Made by a program: the position numbers and the translations under genes. This document shows positions 15,773-23,843 of a DNA stretch of 64,000 bases, piece after piece. Origin of the DNA: Saccharicrinis sp963675435 (lineage in GTDB: Bacteria > Bacteroidota > Bacteroidia > Bacteroidales > Marinilabiliaceae); NCBI GenBank assembly GCA_963675435.1, contig OY776216.1:1550001-1614000 (forward strand). The letters run 5' to 3'. The notes beneath the pieces were generated by a model, which was not told where the DNA came from, ran no database searches, and saw nothing but the letters and a program-made list of their open reading frames with translations. How positions within the stretch are numbered: the stretch's first letter is position 1; every line of letters starts with the position of its first letter.

Positions 15773-17092
15773 ATGGAATTTTTAATAAAGGCGGGACAGT
15801 TAATTTTAAGTCTTTCAATATTAGTGATCTTGCATGAGTTTGGTCACTTCTTTTTTGCAAAATTATTTAAAACCAGAGTTGAAAAGTTTTATTTGTTTTT
15901 TGACCCATGGTTTTCTCTTTTAAAATTTAAAAAAGGGGATACAGAATATGGTGTAGGATGGTTGCCTCTTGGTGGATATGTGAAAATATCCGGAATGATT
16001 GATGAGTCGATGGATAAAGAGGCCCTTAAAGAAGAACCAAAACCATATGAATTTAGAGCAAAGCCAGCCTATCAACGATTGTTAATTATGGTAGGTGGTG
16101 TGTTGGTTAATTTTCTGTTAGCATTTTTTATCTTTTGGATGATTCTTTTTAAATGGGGAGAAGGATATATTGATGTTAAAGATGCAACTTATGGATTGGC
16201 TTATCATCCAATTGCTCATGAAATAGGTCTTCAGGATGGAGATATTGTTACAGCAGTTGATACTTTTAAGGTTCAAACGGCCTCAGATATTCAATCTTTT
16301 ATTTTATTAGAAGGAGCAAAAGAGCTTACGGTTCAAAGAAACGATTCAACATTTAAGTTAGCCATACCTGCTGATTTTTCTGAAAAATTCTTAGAGAATG
16401 AAGTAAAATCATTAGCAATTGAAAGAATTCCTTCTGTTGTAGATTCTATTCTAATTGATAATAATGCATTTCAAGCAGGAATAAAAAAAGGTGACATTAT
16501 TACAAAAGTTAATGGTATAGATGCCAATTTTGCTCGTGCAGTAACTAAAATATTACAGGAAAATGCGGGTAAGCGGGTTGTTGTTGATTTGATAAGAGAT
16601 GGACAGAATATAGAATTAAGTTGCAATGTTACTGAAAAAGGAAAAGTTGGCTTGGGGTGGAAACTAGATATTTTTAATATTACACATGTAAAATATGGTT
16701 TTTGGGAAGCACTTCCTGCAGGTGTGAATAAAGGTATTGAAACTTTAGTAAGCTATGTAAAACAATTTAAATTAGTATTTACAAAAGCTGGAGTAAAACA
16801 AATTGGAGGTTTTGGAGCAATCGGAAATCTATTTCCTGCATCATGGGATTGGGCTTCATTTTGGTCATTAACAGGTTTCCTATCAATTGTTTTGGCTTTT
16901 ATGAATATACTTCCAATACCAGCTCTAGATGGAGGTCATGTATTATTCTTACTTTACGAAATAGTTTCAGGTCGTAAGCCAAGTGAGAAGTTTTTGGAAT
17001 ATGCTCAGGTAGCAGGAATGATTTTGTTACTTAGCCTATTGTTATTTGCTAATGGTAATGATATATTTAGATTGATAAAAAGTTATTTTTAA
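15773..17092 (+). CDS. rseP: RseP-family site-2 intramembrane zinc metalloprotease
   Basis: 439 residues. TM1 carries the zinc motif HEFGHFFFAKLF (~22-33). Two PDZ-like regions lie in the middle (~150-290; GLQDGDIVTAVDTFKV, GIKKGDIITKVNGIDA). The late TM has ILPIPALDGGH, supplying the third ligand Asp. The family cleaves anti-sigma factors and leftover signal peptides in the inner membrane. It follows dxr by 151 nt and may have its own promoter. An anti-sigma-like protein at 42.5 kb is a conceivable but untested substrate. Confidence 0.95.
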   Translation: MEFLIKAGQLILSLSILVILHEFGHFFFAKLFKTRVEKFYLFFDPWFSLLKFKKGDTEYGVGWLPLGGYVKISGMIDESMDKEALKEEPKPYEFRAKPAYQRLLIMVGGVLVNFLLAFFIFWMILFKWGEGYIDVKDATYGLAYHPIAHEIGLQDGDIVTAVDTFKVQTASDIQSFILLEGAKELTVQRNDSTFKLAIPADFSEKFLENEVKSLAIERIPSVVDSILIDNNAFQAGIKKGDIITKVNGIDANFARAVTKILQENAGKRVVVDLIRDGQNIELSCNVTEKGKVGLGWKLDIFNITHVKYGFWEALPAGVNKGIETLVSYVKQFKLVFTKAGVKQIGGFGAIGNLFPASWDWASFWSLTGFLSIVLAFMNILPIPALDGGHVLFLLYEIVSGRKPSEKFLEYAQVAGMILLLSLLLFANGNDIFRLIKSYF

Positions 17093-17126
17093 TTGTTACA
17101 TTTGATTGAATTAATATATTAAAGTT

Positions 17127-17327
17127 ATGTTGTTTAGTTCAGTATATATATGCGGATTCATGGGTGGTTATGAATGGATTGTAATTATATTAGTAATCGT
17201 TCTTTTGTTTGGAGGACGAAAAATTCCTGAACTAATGAAAGGTTTAGGACAGGGAATGAAGGAGTTTAAGAAGGCTAAAGATGAACCTAACCAAGATAAA
17301 AAAGAAAATAAAGACGATTCAAAATAG
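17127..17327 (+). CDS. tatA: Twin-arginine translocase subunit TatA/TatE
   Basis: 66 residues. A short hydrophobic helix (EWIVIILVIVLLFGGRKIPE) is followed by the amphipathic helix (LMKGLGQGMKEFKKAKDE) and a charged tail, the standard TatA build including the FGGRKIPEL hinge. An ATG at 17160 would remove an 11-residue hydrophobic extension and gives MGGYEWIV, closer to typical TatA N-termini; both starts are possible. It lies 34 nt after rseP and ends in a terminator. Confidence 0.93.
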   Translation: MLFSSVYICGFMGGYEWIVIILVIVLLFGGRKIPELMKGLGQGMKEFKKAKDEPNQDKKENKDDSK

Positions 17328-17350
17328 ATTCTTGAAAAATAAATATTTGT

Positions 17351-17384
17351 GGGCTGATAGCATTTATGTTGTCAGCCCTTTTTT
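17351..17384 (+). terminator. Intrinsic terminator after tatA
   Basis: GGGCTGA / TCAGCCC stem followed by TTTTTT, 23 nt after the tatA stop. Confidence 0.85.
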
Positions 17385-17497
17385 ATTTTGTATAGTTGAT
17401 AAAAAATGATTTTAGTCGTAACTTAAGATATGCGGATACTGTTATTGTTTTTCGTGGATAGAAAAGATGTGTATATAATTCTTAATTAGAGGGAGCT

Positions 17498-17932
17498 ATG
17501 AAGAATATTTTAGTTGCAGTTGATTTTAGAGAAGGAACAGAAAAAGTATTAAATTTTGCTAAGCAGTTTGGACAATTTTATTTAGCGAAAGTATGGATTA
17601 TTCATGTGGCTGCACCCGAACCGGATTTTGTAGGTTATGAAGTAGGGCCTCAGTATATTTCCGATATGAGGGAAATAGAATTAAAGGAAGAGCATAAGCA
17701 ACTGAAAAAATATGCCGATGATTTGAGCTTTACAGGAGTAGCAGCAGAAAGCATCATGATTGAAGGAGGAACTGTTGAGATGTTATCTGCTGAAATTGAA
17801 AAGTTACATGTAGAGCTTTTAATTGTTGGCCACCATAAACATGGCGTTTTTCACAAGGCTTTTTTCGGAAGAACAGATGTTTCTTTAATTGAACATGTTA
17901 ATATTCCAACTTTAGTTGTTCCGGTTGATTAA
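17498..17932 (+). CDS. Universal stress protein (UspA family)
   Basis: A single 144-residue Usp domain: MKNILVAVDFREGTEKVLNF at the start, and IVGHHKHGVFHKAFFGRTDVSL near the end in place of the ATP-binding G-x2-G-x9-G-S/T pattern, ending in TLVVPVD. The spacing of the nucleotide loop is not canonical (HHKHG), so ATP binding is uncertain. AGAGGGAGCT before the ATG is a rare recognisable Shine-Dalgarno-like sequence in this window. Its end overlaps the convergent MORN-type gene by 4 nt. Confidence 0.9.
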   Translation: MKNILVAVDFREGTEKVLNFAKQFGQFYLAKVWIIHVAAPEPDFVGYEVGPQYISDMREIELKEEHKQLKKYADDLSFTGVAAESIMIEGGTVEMLSAEIEKLHVELLIVGHHKHGVFHKAFFGRTDVSLIEHVNIPTLVVPVD

Positions 17933-18786
17933 AGACGAATGTCTGAAATAGGTATAGTTTCAGCCTTTTTACCATTTTTATAATAGGTAATGGATATCAA
18001 TTGTTTGTTGTTGTCGTAATTAAACTTTTCTCCATTAAACAATCTTCCTTTCACAAAAAAACCTTTAACAGATATTTTTCCATTATCATTAATAATGGTA
18101 TGATTTCCTGTGCCTTCAAACTTTAATCGGGGAATACCACTGGTGTCATTATTGCTACTTTGTTGTGTTTCAGTCCTTTTATTAGTCGTATTGATTGCAA
18201 TATCTTCTGTCGTAGATATTTTTCCATCAGTAAAATTCTTTTTTTGAATTAACTGTCCATCTTTGTTGTAAACTAATAAGTTGCCTTCTGTTTTACCATT
18301 ATTCCAAGTTCCATGGTACATCATATTACCATTTTCATGGTAATAGAGCTGTTCACCTTCTCTTTTGCCATCATTATTGTAATTCCAATTATATGATAAT
18401 TGACCATTTTCATAATAGTATTTATAATTACCAGTCCAATGATCTGTTTGCCAGATTCCTTTTTCTCTTATTTGTCCATTATCATAAAAAAAAGTAGCCA
18501 AGCCTTTAGCTTCTCCATTTATATAAGTAATCTCTGATTTTTTACTGCCAGATTCGTAATAAGAAATCCAAACACCATGTTTTTTGTCATTTACATATTT
18601 ACCTTCCTCCTTTATTTTATTGCTTTCAAAAACAGTTTTCCACCATCCTTGTTTTAAGTTATGAGAATCCGTAATATTTATTGTATCTGAACTTTGAAAA
18701 AAAGGAAGGCTGTTTCCTTTAGAATGGAAAGTTGAAAGGAATGTAAATATGCTGATTAAGAAAAAATATCTTCGTAATTGAGTCAT
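17929..18786 (-). CDS. MORN-type repeat protein, probably exported
   Basis: The ATG at 18786 is chosen over 18810 because it begins a signal sequence (MTQLRRYFFLISIFTFLST), giving 285 residues. The mature part has five to six repeats of the form Y-x-x-G-x2-x-x-x-x-Y-x-x-G (WISYYESGSKKSEITYINGE; FFYDNGQIREKGIWQ; YYYENGQLSYNWNYNN; YYHENGNMMYHGTWNN), as in MORN_2/YwqK-like proteins. A less regular C-terminal part follows. The role is unknown. It is convergent with the universal stress gene. Confidence 0.82.
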   Translation of the reverse strand: MTQLRRYFFLISIFTFLSTFHSKGNSLPFFQSSDTINITDSHNLKQGWWKTVFESNKIKEEGKYVNDKKHGVWISYYESGSKKSEITYINGEAKGLATFFYDNGQIREKGIWQTDHWTGNYKYYYENGQLSYNWNYNNDGKREGEQLYYHENGNMMYHGTWNNGKTEGNLLVYNKDGQLIQKKNFTDGKISTTEDIAINTTNKRTETQQSSNNDTSGIPRLKFEGTGNHTIINDNGKISVKGFFVKGRLFNGEKFNYDNNKQLISITYYKNGKKAETIPISDIRL

Positions 18787-18940
18787 AGTTATAGAAAATC
18801 TTATTAGCATAATATACCTGATTTTTTTGTTAAGGTTATACTGATTAACTGGATTTTAATGTTTTTATATAAAAATGGTTTTCACAAAACATAAAATTAA
18901 TAAAATGCCAAAGTAATTTTTGTACTTTGCACCTAATAAA

Positions 18941-21124
18941 ATGGAAAACATGTCTGAAAAGAAAAATAAATCAAAGAAAAGAAGTAGAGGACTAAAAAAG
19001 CATCAAATAGCAGGACTAGTCCAAGGTGTCTTTTCAAACAATCCCAAACGAACATACAATTATAAGCAAATTTCTGATTTGCTTGGATTAAGAAAAAATG
19101 CGTTAAAACAAACCGTAGTTGAAATATTATATGAATTTCTTGAAAGTGGGTTTTTAACTGAGGTTTCCAAAGGAAAATTCAAACTGCTTTCACGGGGCGC
19201 CTATATGGAAGGAACAGTTGATGCTACATCATCAGGGGCGGCATATATTGTACCCGCAGATGGTAATGGAGATGATGTATTTGTAAGTCAACAAAATCTT
19301 AAAAATGCCTTAAATGGTGATTTGGTTAAGACATTAATATTTGCAAAAAAGAGAGGTCGTTCACTTGAAGGAGAGGTTGTAGAGGTGCTGGAAAGAAAGC
19401 GTGAAACCTTTGTGGGAAGGATTGAAATGTCTAAGAATTTTGCCTTTTTAGTTACTGATAAAAAGGTGATGTTTCGCGATTTATTTATTCCACTGGAAAA
19501 GTTGAATGGAGCTGAAAATGGTCAGTTAGCTGTAGGTAAAATTACAGATTGGCATGACTATACTAAAAATCCTTTTGGGGAGATTGTTGATGTGTTAGGA
19601 GACGTAGGTGAAAACAATGCGGAGATTCATGCAATTTTAGCAGAATTTGACCTTCCATACGAATATCCACATCATGTAATTGAAGCTGCAGAAGAAATTC
19701 CAGAGAAGATTTCTGCAGAAGAAATTAAAAAACGAAGAGACTTTAGAGATGTAACTACTTTTACCATTGATCCTAAAGATGCTAAAGATTTTGATGATGC
19801 CTTGTCCATTCAGAAACTTGAGAATGGAAATTGGGAAGTTGGTGTGCATATTGCGGATGTTACTCACTATGTTACACCGAAATCAATTATAGATAAAGAA
19901 GGTTTTGATAGGGCAACTTCAGTATATTTAGTTGATAGGGTTGTTCCTATGCTTCCGGAAAGGTTGAGTAATGGAATCTGTTCTCTTCGTCCCAATGAAG
20001 AAAAATTGTGTTTTTCAGTAGTGTTTGAATTGGATGATGAGGCCAATCTTTTAGATACATGGTATGGTAAAACGGTTATTTACAGTGATAGAAGATTTAC
20101 CTACGAAGAAGCTCAGGAAATCATAGAAACAGGTGAAGGGGATTATAAAGATGAAGTTTTGGGTCTTGATCGATTGGCTAAGAATCTAAGAAAAAATAGG
20201 TTTGATCACGGGGCAATTTCGTTCGAGAGAATTGAAGTAAAATTTGATATAGATGAAAAAGGGAAACCTCTGAGCGTGTTTTTTAAAGAGTCAAAGGATG
20301 CCAATAAATTAATAGAGGAATTTATGCTACTTGCAAATAAGAGAGTTGCTGAGTTTATTGGTAAAAAAGAAATTACACAAGGAAAAGGAGCTAAGCCAAA
20401 AACCTTTGTATACAGGGTTCATGATAATCCTGATCCTGAAAAATTCGAAAACTTTGCCCGTTTTGTGCGTCGTTTTGGATATGAGGCCATGCCTGTAGGA
20501 GAAGAAAAAATCAGTAGTTCGATAAATCGATTGTTAAAACAGGTAGAAGGGAAGAAAGAACAAAATATTATTGAAACATTAGCTATCAGAACAATGGCTA
20601 AGGCTTCCTATTCTGCTAATAATGTGGGGCATTATGGTTTAGCATTTAAGCATTATACTCATTTTACATCTCCTATTCGTCGTTATCCGGATATGATGGT
20701 ACATCGTTTACTGGAATCTTACCTTGAAGGAGGAAGATCTGCAAACTCAACTAAAATTGAAGAAGATTGTAAGCATTGTTCTAAAATGGAGTTGGTGGCA
20801 TCAGAGGCAGAAAGAGCATCCATTAAATTTAAACAGGTTGAATTTATGAAGGAACATGTAGGTAAAGAGTTTGCAGGTGTTATTTCAGGAGTAACTGAAT
20901 GGGGATTTTATGTTGAGCTTGATGAAAATAAATGCGAAGGAATGGTTTCAATCAGAAATTTGGATGATGATTTTTATAGGTTTGATGAAGATAATTATTG
21001 TATCATAGGTAGAAAATTTAAGAAAAAATATCAATTAGGAGATCCTGTAAAAGTATTAGTAGCAAAAGCAAACCTTATTAAAAAGCAGTTGGATTTTGAA
21101 TTGATAGGCGATTTAAAAGATTAA
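18941..21124 (+). CDS. rnr: Ribonuclease R (3'-5' exoribonuclease)
   Basis: 727 residues from the ATG at 18941 (18950 is an alternative; the TTG at 18920 precedes a likely transcription signal). A basic N-terminus and winged-helix RNase_N-type domain (~15-90) precede cold-shock-like domains. The RNB catalytic domain holds TIDPKDAKDFDDALS (clustered Asp metal ligands) and YTHFTSPIRRYPDMMVHRLL. A C-terminal S1 domain (GVISGVTEWGFYVELDEN) completes the RNase II/R layout. It degrades structured RNA. Monocistronic, between MORN-type and TetR genes. Confidence 0.96.
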   Translation: MENMSEKKNKSKKRSRGLKKHQIAGLVQGVFSNNPKRTYNYKQISDLLGLRKNALKQTVVEILYEFLESGFLTEVSKGKFKLLSRGAYMEGTVDATSSGAAYIVPADGNGDDVFVSQQNLKNALNGDLVKTLIFAKKRGRSLEGEVVEVLERKRETFVGRIEMSKNFAFLVTDKKVMFRDLFIPLEKLNGAENGQLAVGKITDWHDYTKNPFGEIVDVLGDVGENNAEIHAILAEFDLPYEYPHHVIEAAEEIPEKISAEEIKKRRDFRDVTTFTIDPKDAKDFDDALSIQKLENGNWEVGVHIADVTHYVTPKSIIDKEGFDRATSVYLVDRVVPMLPERLSNGICSLRPNEEKLCFSVVFELDDEANLLDTWYGKTVIYSDRRFTYEEAQEIIETGEGDYKDEVLGLDRLAKNLRKNRFDHGAISFERIEVKFDIDEKGKPLSVFFKESKDANKLIEEFMLLANKRVAEFIGKKEITQGKGAKPKTFVYRVHDNPDPEKFENFARFVRRFGYEAMPVGEEKISSSINRLLKQVEGKKEQNIIETLAIRTMAKASYSANNVGHYGLAFKHYTHFTSPIRRYPDMMVHRLLESYLEGGRSANSTKIEEDCKHCSKMELVASEAERASIKFKQVEFMKEHVGKEFAGVISGVTEWGFYVELDENKCEGMVSIRNLDDDFYRFDEDNYCIIGRKFKKKYQLGDPVKVLVAKANLIKKQLDFELIGDLKD

Positions 21125-21342
21125 GTGGTCAGAAAATATTTAGTTATCTAAATGTTTTGGGTTGAAAAATATTGACATTTGTTCAAATAATTCGTAATAT
21201 TAATATTGAATTATTGACTAATAAATTCGTGTTAATTTTCTATTGTAATATAAAAGTATTTTGGGGCATAAGAATATTCGACCGAATTGTCTAGTTGACA
21301 CATTTAGAATGATTTCAACTTTTATTTACAAATACATTTCTG

Positions 21343-21350
21343 TAGCTTTG
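21343..21350 (+). promoter_or_regulatory. -7 promoter box (TAGCTTTG) of the TetR gene
   Basis: TAGCTTTG, 33 nt before the ATG at 21383, with a T-rich -33 region (TTTT 19 nt upstream). It fits the Bacteroidota pattern. Confidence 0.5.
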
Positions 21351-21382
21351 TAGGCTATACAGATATTATTTTCTACCAACTT

Positions 21383-21982
21383 ATGACAAACGAAAATCTA
21401 AATTACAATGAAAGCGTGAGGATTTCTATATTGGAAGCCGCACAGGGTCTTTTTTCCAAGTTTGGGTACAAGAAGACAACCATGGAAGATATTGCACAGG
21501 AATTGCATAAAGGCAAAAGTTCTTTGTATTATTATTTTAAAAATAAAGAAGAAATATTCCAGGCAGTAATCGATTGGGAACAAAGTGTTCTATTAAATAG
21601 GCTACATGAAATTGTGGAGTCAGAGCAAGAACCACAGGATAAATTAAATAATTACGTTCTTGTAAGAATGAAAACAATTAGTGAGCTTGATAATTACTTT
21701 AAAGCTTTAACAGATGAAAAGTCGGGAGGACTTGAATTTGTTAGAAAAGTAAAAGAAAGTAGTGAAAAAGAAGAAATTGAAATGGTTAAGAAGATTCTTG
21801 AGGAAGGAATAGCTTCAGATATATTTCAATTAAAAAATACATTGATGGGAGCTACCGCTTTAGCATTAGCGATGAAAGGTCTTGAAGTACCAATGTTTAA
21901 TTCAACCAATAAATTTGAAGATGTGATAGAACATGTTCAAAATGTGATGAACATTCTTTTCTTTGGATTAATAAAACGGTAA
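21383..21982 (+). CDS. TetR-family transcriptional regulator
   Basis: 199 residues. The N-terminal HTH (ILEAAQGLFSKFGYKKTTME, then IAQELHKGKSSLYYYFKNKE) is a textbook TetR DNA-binding domain at ~12-60. The ligand domain is helical and not informative. The gene stands alone with its own promoter-like box and terminator. The next gene is metA, but the terminator between them argues against an operon. Possible targets include itself and neighbours; nothing in the sequence shows which. Confidence 0.9.
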   Translation: MTNENLNYNESVRISILEAAQGLFSKFGYKKTTMEDIAQELHKGKSSLYYYFKNKEEIFQAVIDWEQSVLLNRLHEIVESEQEPQDKLNNYVLVRMKTISELDNYFKALTDEKSGGLEFVRKVKESSEKEEIEMVKKILEEGIASDIFQLKNTLMGATALALAMKGLEVPMFNSTNKFEDVIEHVQNVMNILFFGLIKR

Positions 21983-22006
21983 AATATCATTGTTCTAAAG
22001 AAAAAT

Positions 22007-22034
22007 AGGCCGTAATTTACGGCCTTTGTTGTTT
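22007..22034 (+). terminator. Intrinsic terminator between the TetR gene and metA
   Basis: AGGCCGTAA / TTACGGCCT stem followed by TTGTTGTTTT. It ends only about 15 nt before the metA ATG, so metA transcription would have to start inside it or read through it. Confidence 0.75.
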
Positions 22035-22048
22035 TAAAAAGATTTATT

Positions 22049-22966
22049 ATGCCCATAAAAATTCCGGATCAACTACCTGCTCGTGGCGTCTTAGAAGGTG
22101 AAAATGTCTTTGTAATGGATGAGAGCAGAGCTAATCATCAGGACATTAGACCTTTGAAGATTGTTGTTTTTAACTTAATGCCTTTAAAAATAACTACGGA
22201 AGCACAAATAATGCGCGTATTATCAAATACGCCTTTGCAAGTAGAAGTAGATCTGTTAATGACGAGAAGTCATGCACCTAAAACAACGCCCAGGGAGCAT
22301 TTACTAGAATTCTATAAAACTTTTGAGGAAGTTAAAAAGAAAAAGTATGATGGCATGATTATTACAGGAGCTCCTGTAGAGCACCTTGAATTTGATGAAG
22401 TTACCTATTGGGATGAGCTAAAAGAAATTATGGAGTGGACTCGAAGAAATGTTACGAGCACATTGCATATTTGTTGGGGAGCTCAGGCTGGCTTGTATTA
22501 TCACTATGGTATTCCAAAACATCATCTTGGTGAAAAATTATTTGGTGTATTCGATCATAAAGTTAGGGATAAAAAAGAACCACTAATGCGAGGATTTGAT
22601 GATCGATTTTTCGCTCCACATTCCCGTTTTACTGGTGTTAGACAAAAAGATATAGATAAAGTTCCCGGATTAATAACTCTTGCAGATTCAGAAGAGGCTG
22701 GAGTATATATTGCTATTTCACCAGATAAGCGTCTTATTTTTGTTACAGGACATGCAGAGTATGATCCTTATACCTTAAAAGAAGAATATTATCGTGATTT
22801 AGAGAAAGGAGATCATATTTCTATTCCAAAGAATTATTTTCCGGAGGATGATACATCTAATGATCCAATTGTAAGATGGCGTAGTCATGCTAGCCTATTA
22901 TTTACAAATTGGCTAAATTATTATGTATATCAGGAAACTCCTTACAATTTCGAAGAGATTAATTAA
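22049..22966 (+). CDS. metA: MetA-type homoserine O-acyltransferase, residue 111 predicts acetyl-CoA use
   Basis: 305 residues, the normal length. Catalytic Cys142 (HICWGAQAG) and the His235/Glu237 pair (FVTGHAEYD) are in the canonical numbering without gaps. The specificity position 111 is Glu (GAPVEHLEF), where succinyl-transferring enzymes such as that of E. coli have Gly. From published work on the MetA family this predicts O-acetylhomoserine rather than O-succinylhomoserine as product, feeding direct sulfhydrylation to homocysteine. Generic annotation would call it a succinyltransferase. No other met genes are in the window. Confidence 0.95.
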   Translation: MPIKIPDQLPARGVLEGENVFVMDESRANHQDIRPLKIVVFNLMPLKITTEAQIMRVLSNTPLQVEVDLLMTRSHAPKTTPREHLLEFYKTFEEVKKKKYDGMIITGAPVEHLEFDEVTYWDELKEIMEWTRRNVTSTLHICWGAQAGLYYHYGIPKHHLGEKLFGVFDHKVRDKKEPLMRGFDDRFFAPHSRFTGVRQKDIDKVPGLITLADSEEAGVYIAISPDKRLIFVTGHAEYDPYTLKEEYYRDLEKGDHISIPKNYFPEDDTSNDPIVRWRSHASLLFTNWLNYYVYQETPYNFEEIN

Positions 22967-23026
22967 AGGGATTTGCTATATTTAGAAAACGTAAAAGCTG
23001 ACTTTTACCATAAATTCTAAAATGAT

Positions 23027-23060
23027 TTTGTTTTACTTTTGATTAAATAAACTATAATTG
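23027..23060 (+). promoter_or_regulatory. Possible promoter of gcvH
   Basis: TTTG (23027-23030) and TATAATTG (23053-23060) are separated by 22 nt; the -7 box has one mismatch to TAnnTTTG. The box ends 8 nt before the ATG, which would leave an almost leaderless transcript, so the call is weak. Confidence 0.3.
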
Positions 23061-23068
23061 CATACAAA

Positions 23069-23446
23069 ATGAATATTCCTGAAAATTTGAAGTATACAAA
23101 AGACCATGAGTGGGTTTTAATAGATGGAGACAAAGCGACTGTAGGTATCACTGATTTTGCCCAAAGTGAATTAGGAGATATCGTGTTTGTTGAGATTGAA
23201 ACTGAAGGTGAAGAGCTTGATAAAGAAGAAGTATTTGGAACCATTGAAGCGGTTAAAACAGTATCTGATCTATATATGCCTGTTGATGCTAAAGTTCTTG
23301 AAGTAAATCCTAACTTAGAAGATAATCCAGAACTAGTAAATAAAGAGCCTTATGAAGGTGGTTGGATGGTTAAAATTGAAGCAAAAGATGTTGCTCAGTT
23401 TGATCAACTATTAACAGCAGAGCAATACAAAGAATTAATAGGTTAA
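23069..23446 (+). CDS. gcvH: Glycine cleavage system H protein
   Basis: 125 residues, typical length. The lipoyl domain has FGTIEAVKTVSDLYMPVDAK, where the Lys in EAVKTVSD is the lipoylation site, and the preceding YTKDHEWVLIDGDKATVGIT start is diagnostic. It carries the aminomethyl group between the P, T and L proteins of the glycine cleavage complex. None of those partners lies in this window. Monocistronic with a strong terminator. Confidence 0.97.
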   Translation: MNIPENLKYTKDHEWVLIDGDKATVGITDFAQSELGDIVFVEIETEGEELDKEEVFGTIEAVKTVSDLYMPVDAKVLEVNPNLEDNPELVNKEPYEGGWMVKIEAKDVAQFDQLLTAEQYKELIG

Positions 23447-23470
23447 TTATTGTCTTTTTAATATATAAGG

Positions 23471-23503
23471 AGCCTGAAGGTAAAATAACCTTCAGGCTTT
23501 TTT
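23471..23503 (+). terminator. Intrinsic terminator of gcvH
   Basis: AGCCTGAAGGT / ACCTTCAGGCT stem with loop AAAATA and a run of T. The foldback element begins 4 nt later. Confidence 0.9.
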
Positions 23504-23506
23504 ATT

Positions 23507-23761
23507 AACCCGAGTTCGATATAAAATTATTGGCTCAGACCGCTAATAAATAATGAGTTTCAATGAATATTTGTGAAGTCATAGCGGGCTATGTCAAACA
23601 AATATGAAGCAGAAAATCGTTGTTTATATGTGGCTTTCTATTAAAATACTAATCTACTTCGTTAAATTCTTCTACCATAGCTCGCTATGCAAAAAGAATT
23701 TGCCTTGTATATCAGCATTTTAATAAAATCTGAGCTCTTTAATTTTAATCGAACTCGGGTT
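23507..23761. mobile_element. 255-bp foldback/MITE-like element, complete copy
   Basis: The element begins AACCCGAGTTCGAT and ends with the exact reverse complement ATCGAACTCGGGTT (14 bp; the next outward pair, T and A, also matches). Two near-palindromes, CATAGCGGGCTATG (23580-23593) and CATAGCTCGCTATG (23676-23689), sit about 73 bp from each end, so the two halves are roughly mirror images. ATT flanks both ends (23504-23506 and 23762-23764), a possible 3-bp target duplication. It contains only a 39-codon frame (23604-23723) and no transposase, and lies between the terminators of gcvH and infB. Confidence 0.8.
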
Positions 23762-23783
23762 ATTAGCAATTTTATAACAAAAA

Positions 23784-23812
23784 AATCCTCGCTCAAAATA
23801 GAACGAGGATTA
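23784..23812 (-). terminator. Intrinsic terminator of the rimP-nusA-infB operon
   Basis: AATCCTCG / CGAGGATT stem. Read on the minus strand it is followed by TTTTTTTGT. It lies 32 nt past the infB stop. Confidence 0.8.
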
Positions 23813-23843
23813 ATATTTTAAAGATTTATAATCTATTTTTTAA

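Noticed and set aside
18920..18940. TTG at 18920 as the RNase R start
   Set aside because: The bases around it (GTACTTTGC) look like part of a promoter, and two good ATG codons follow immediately.
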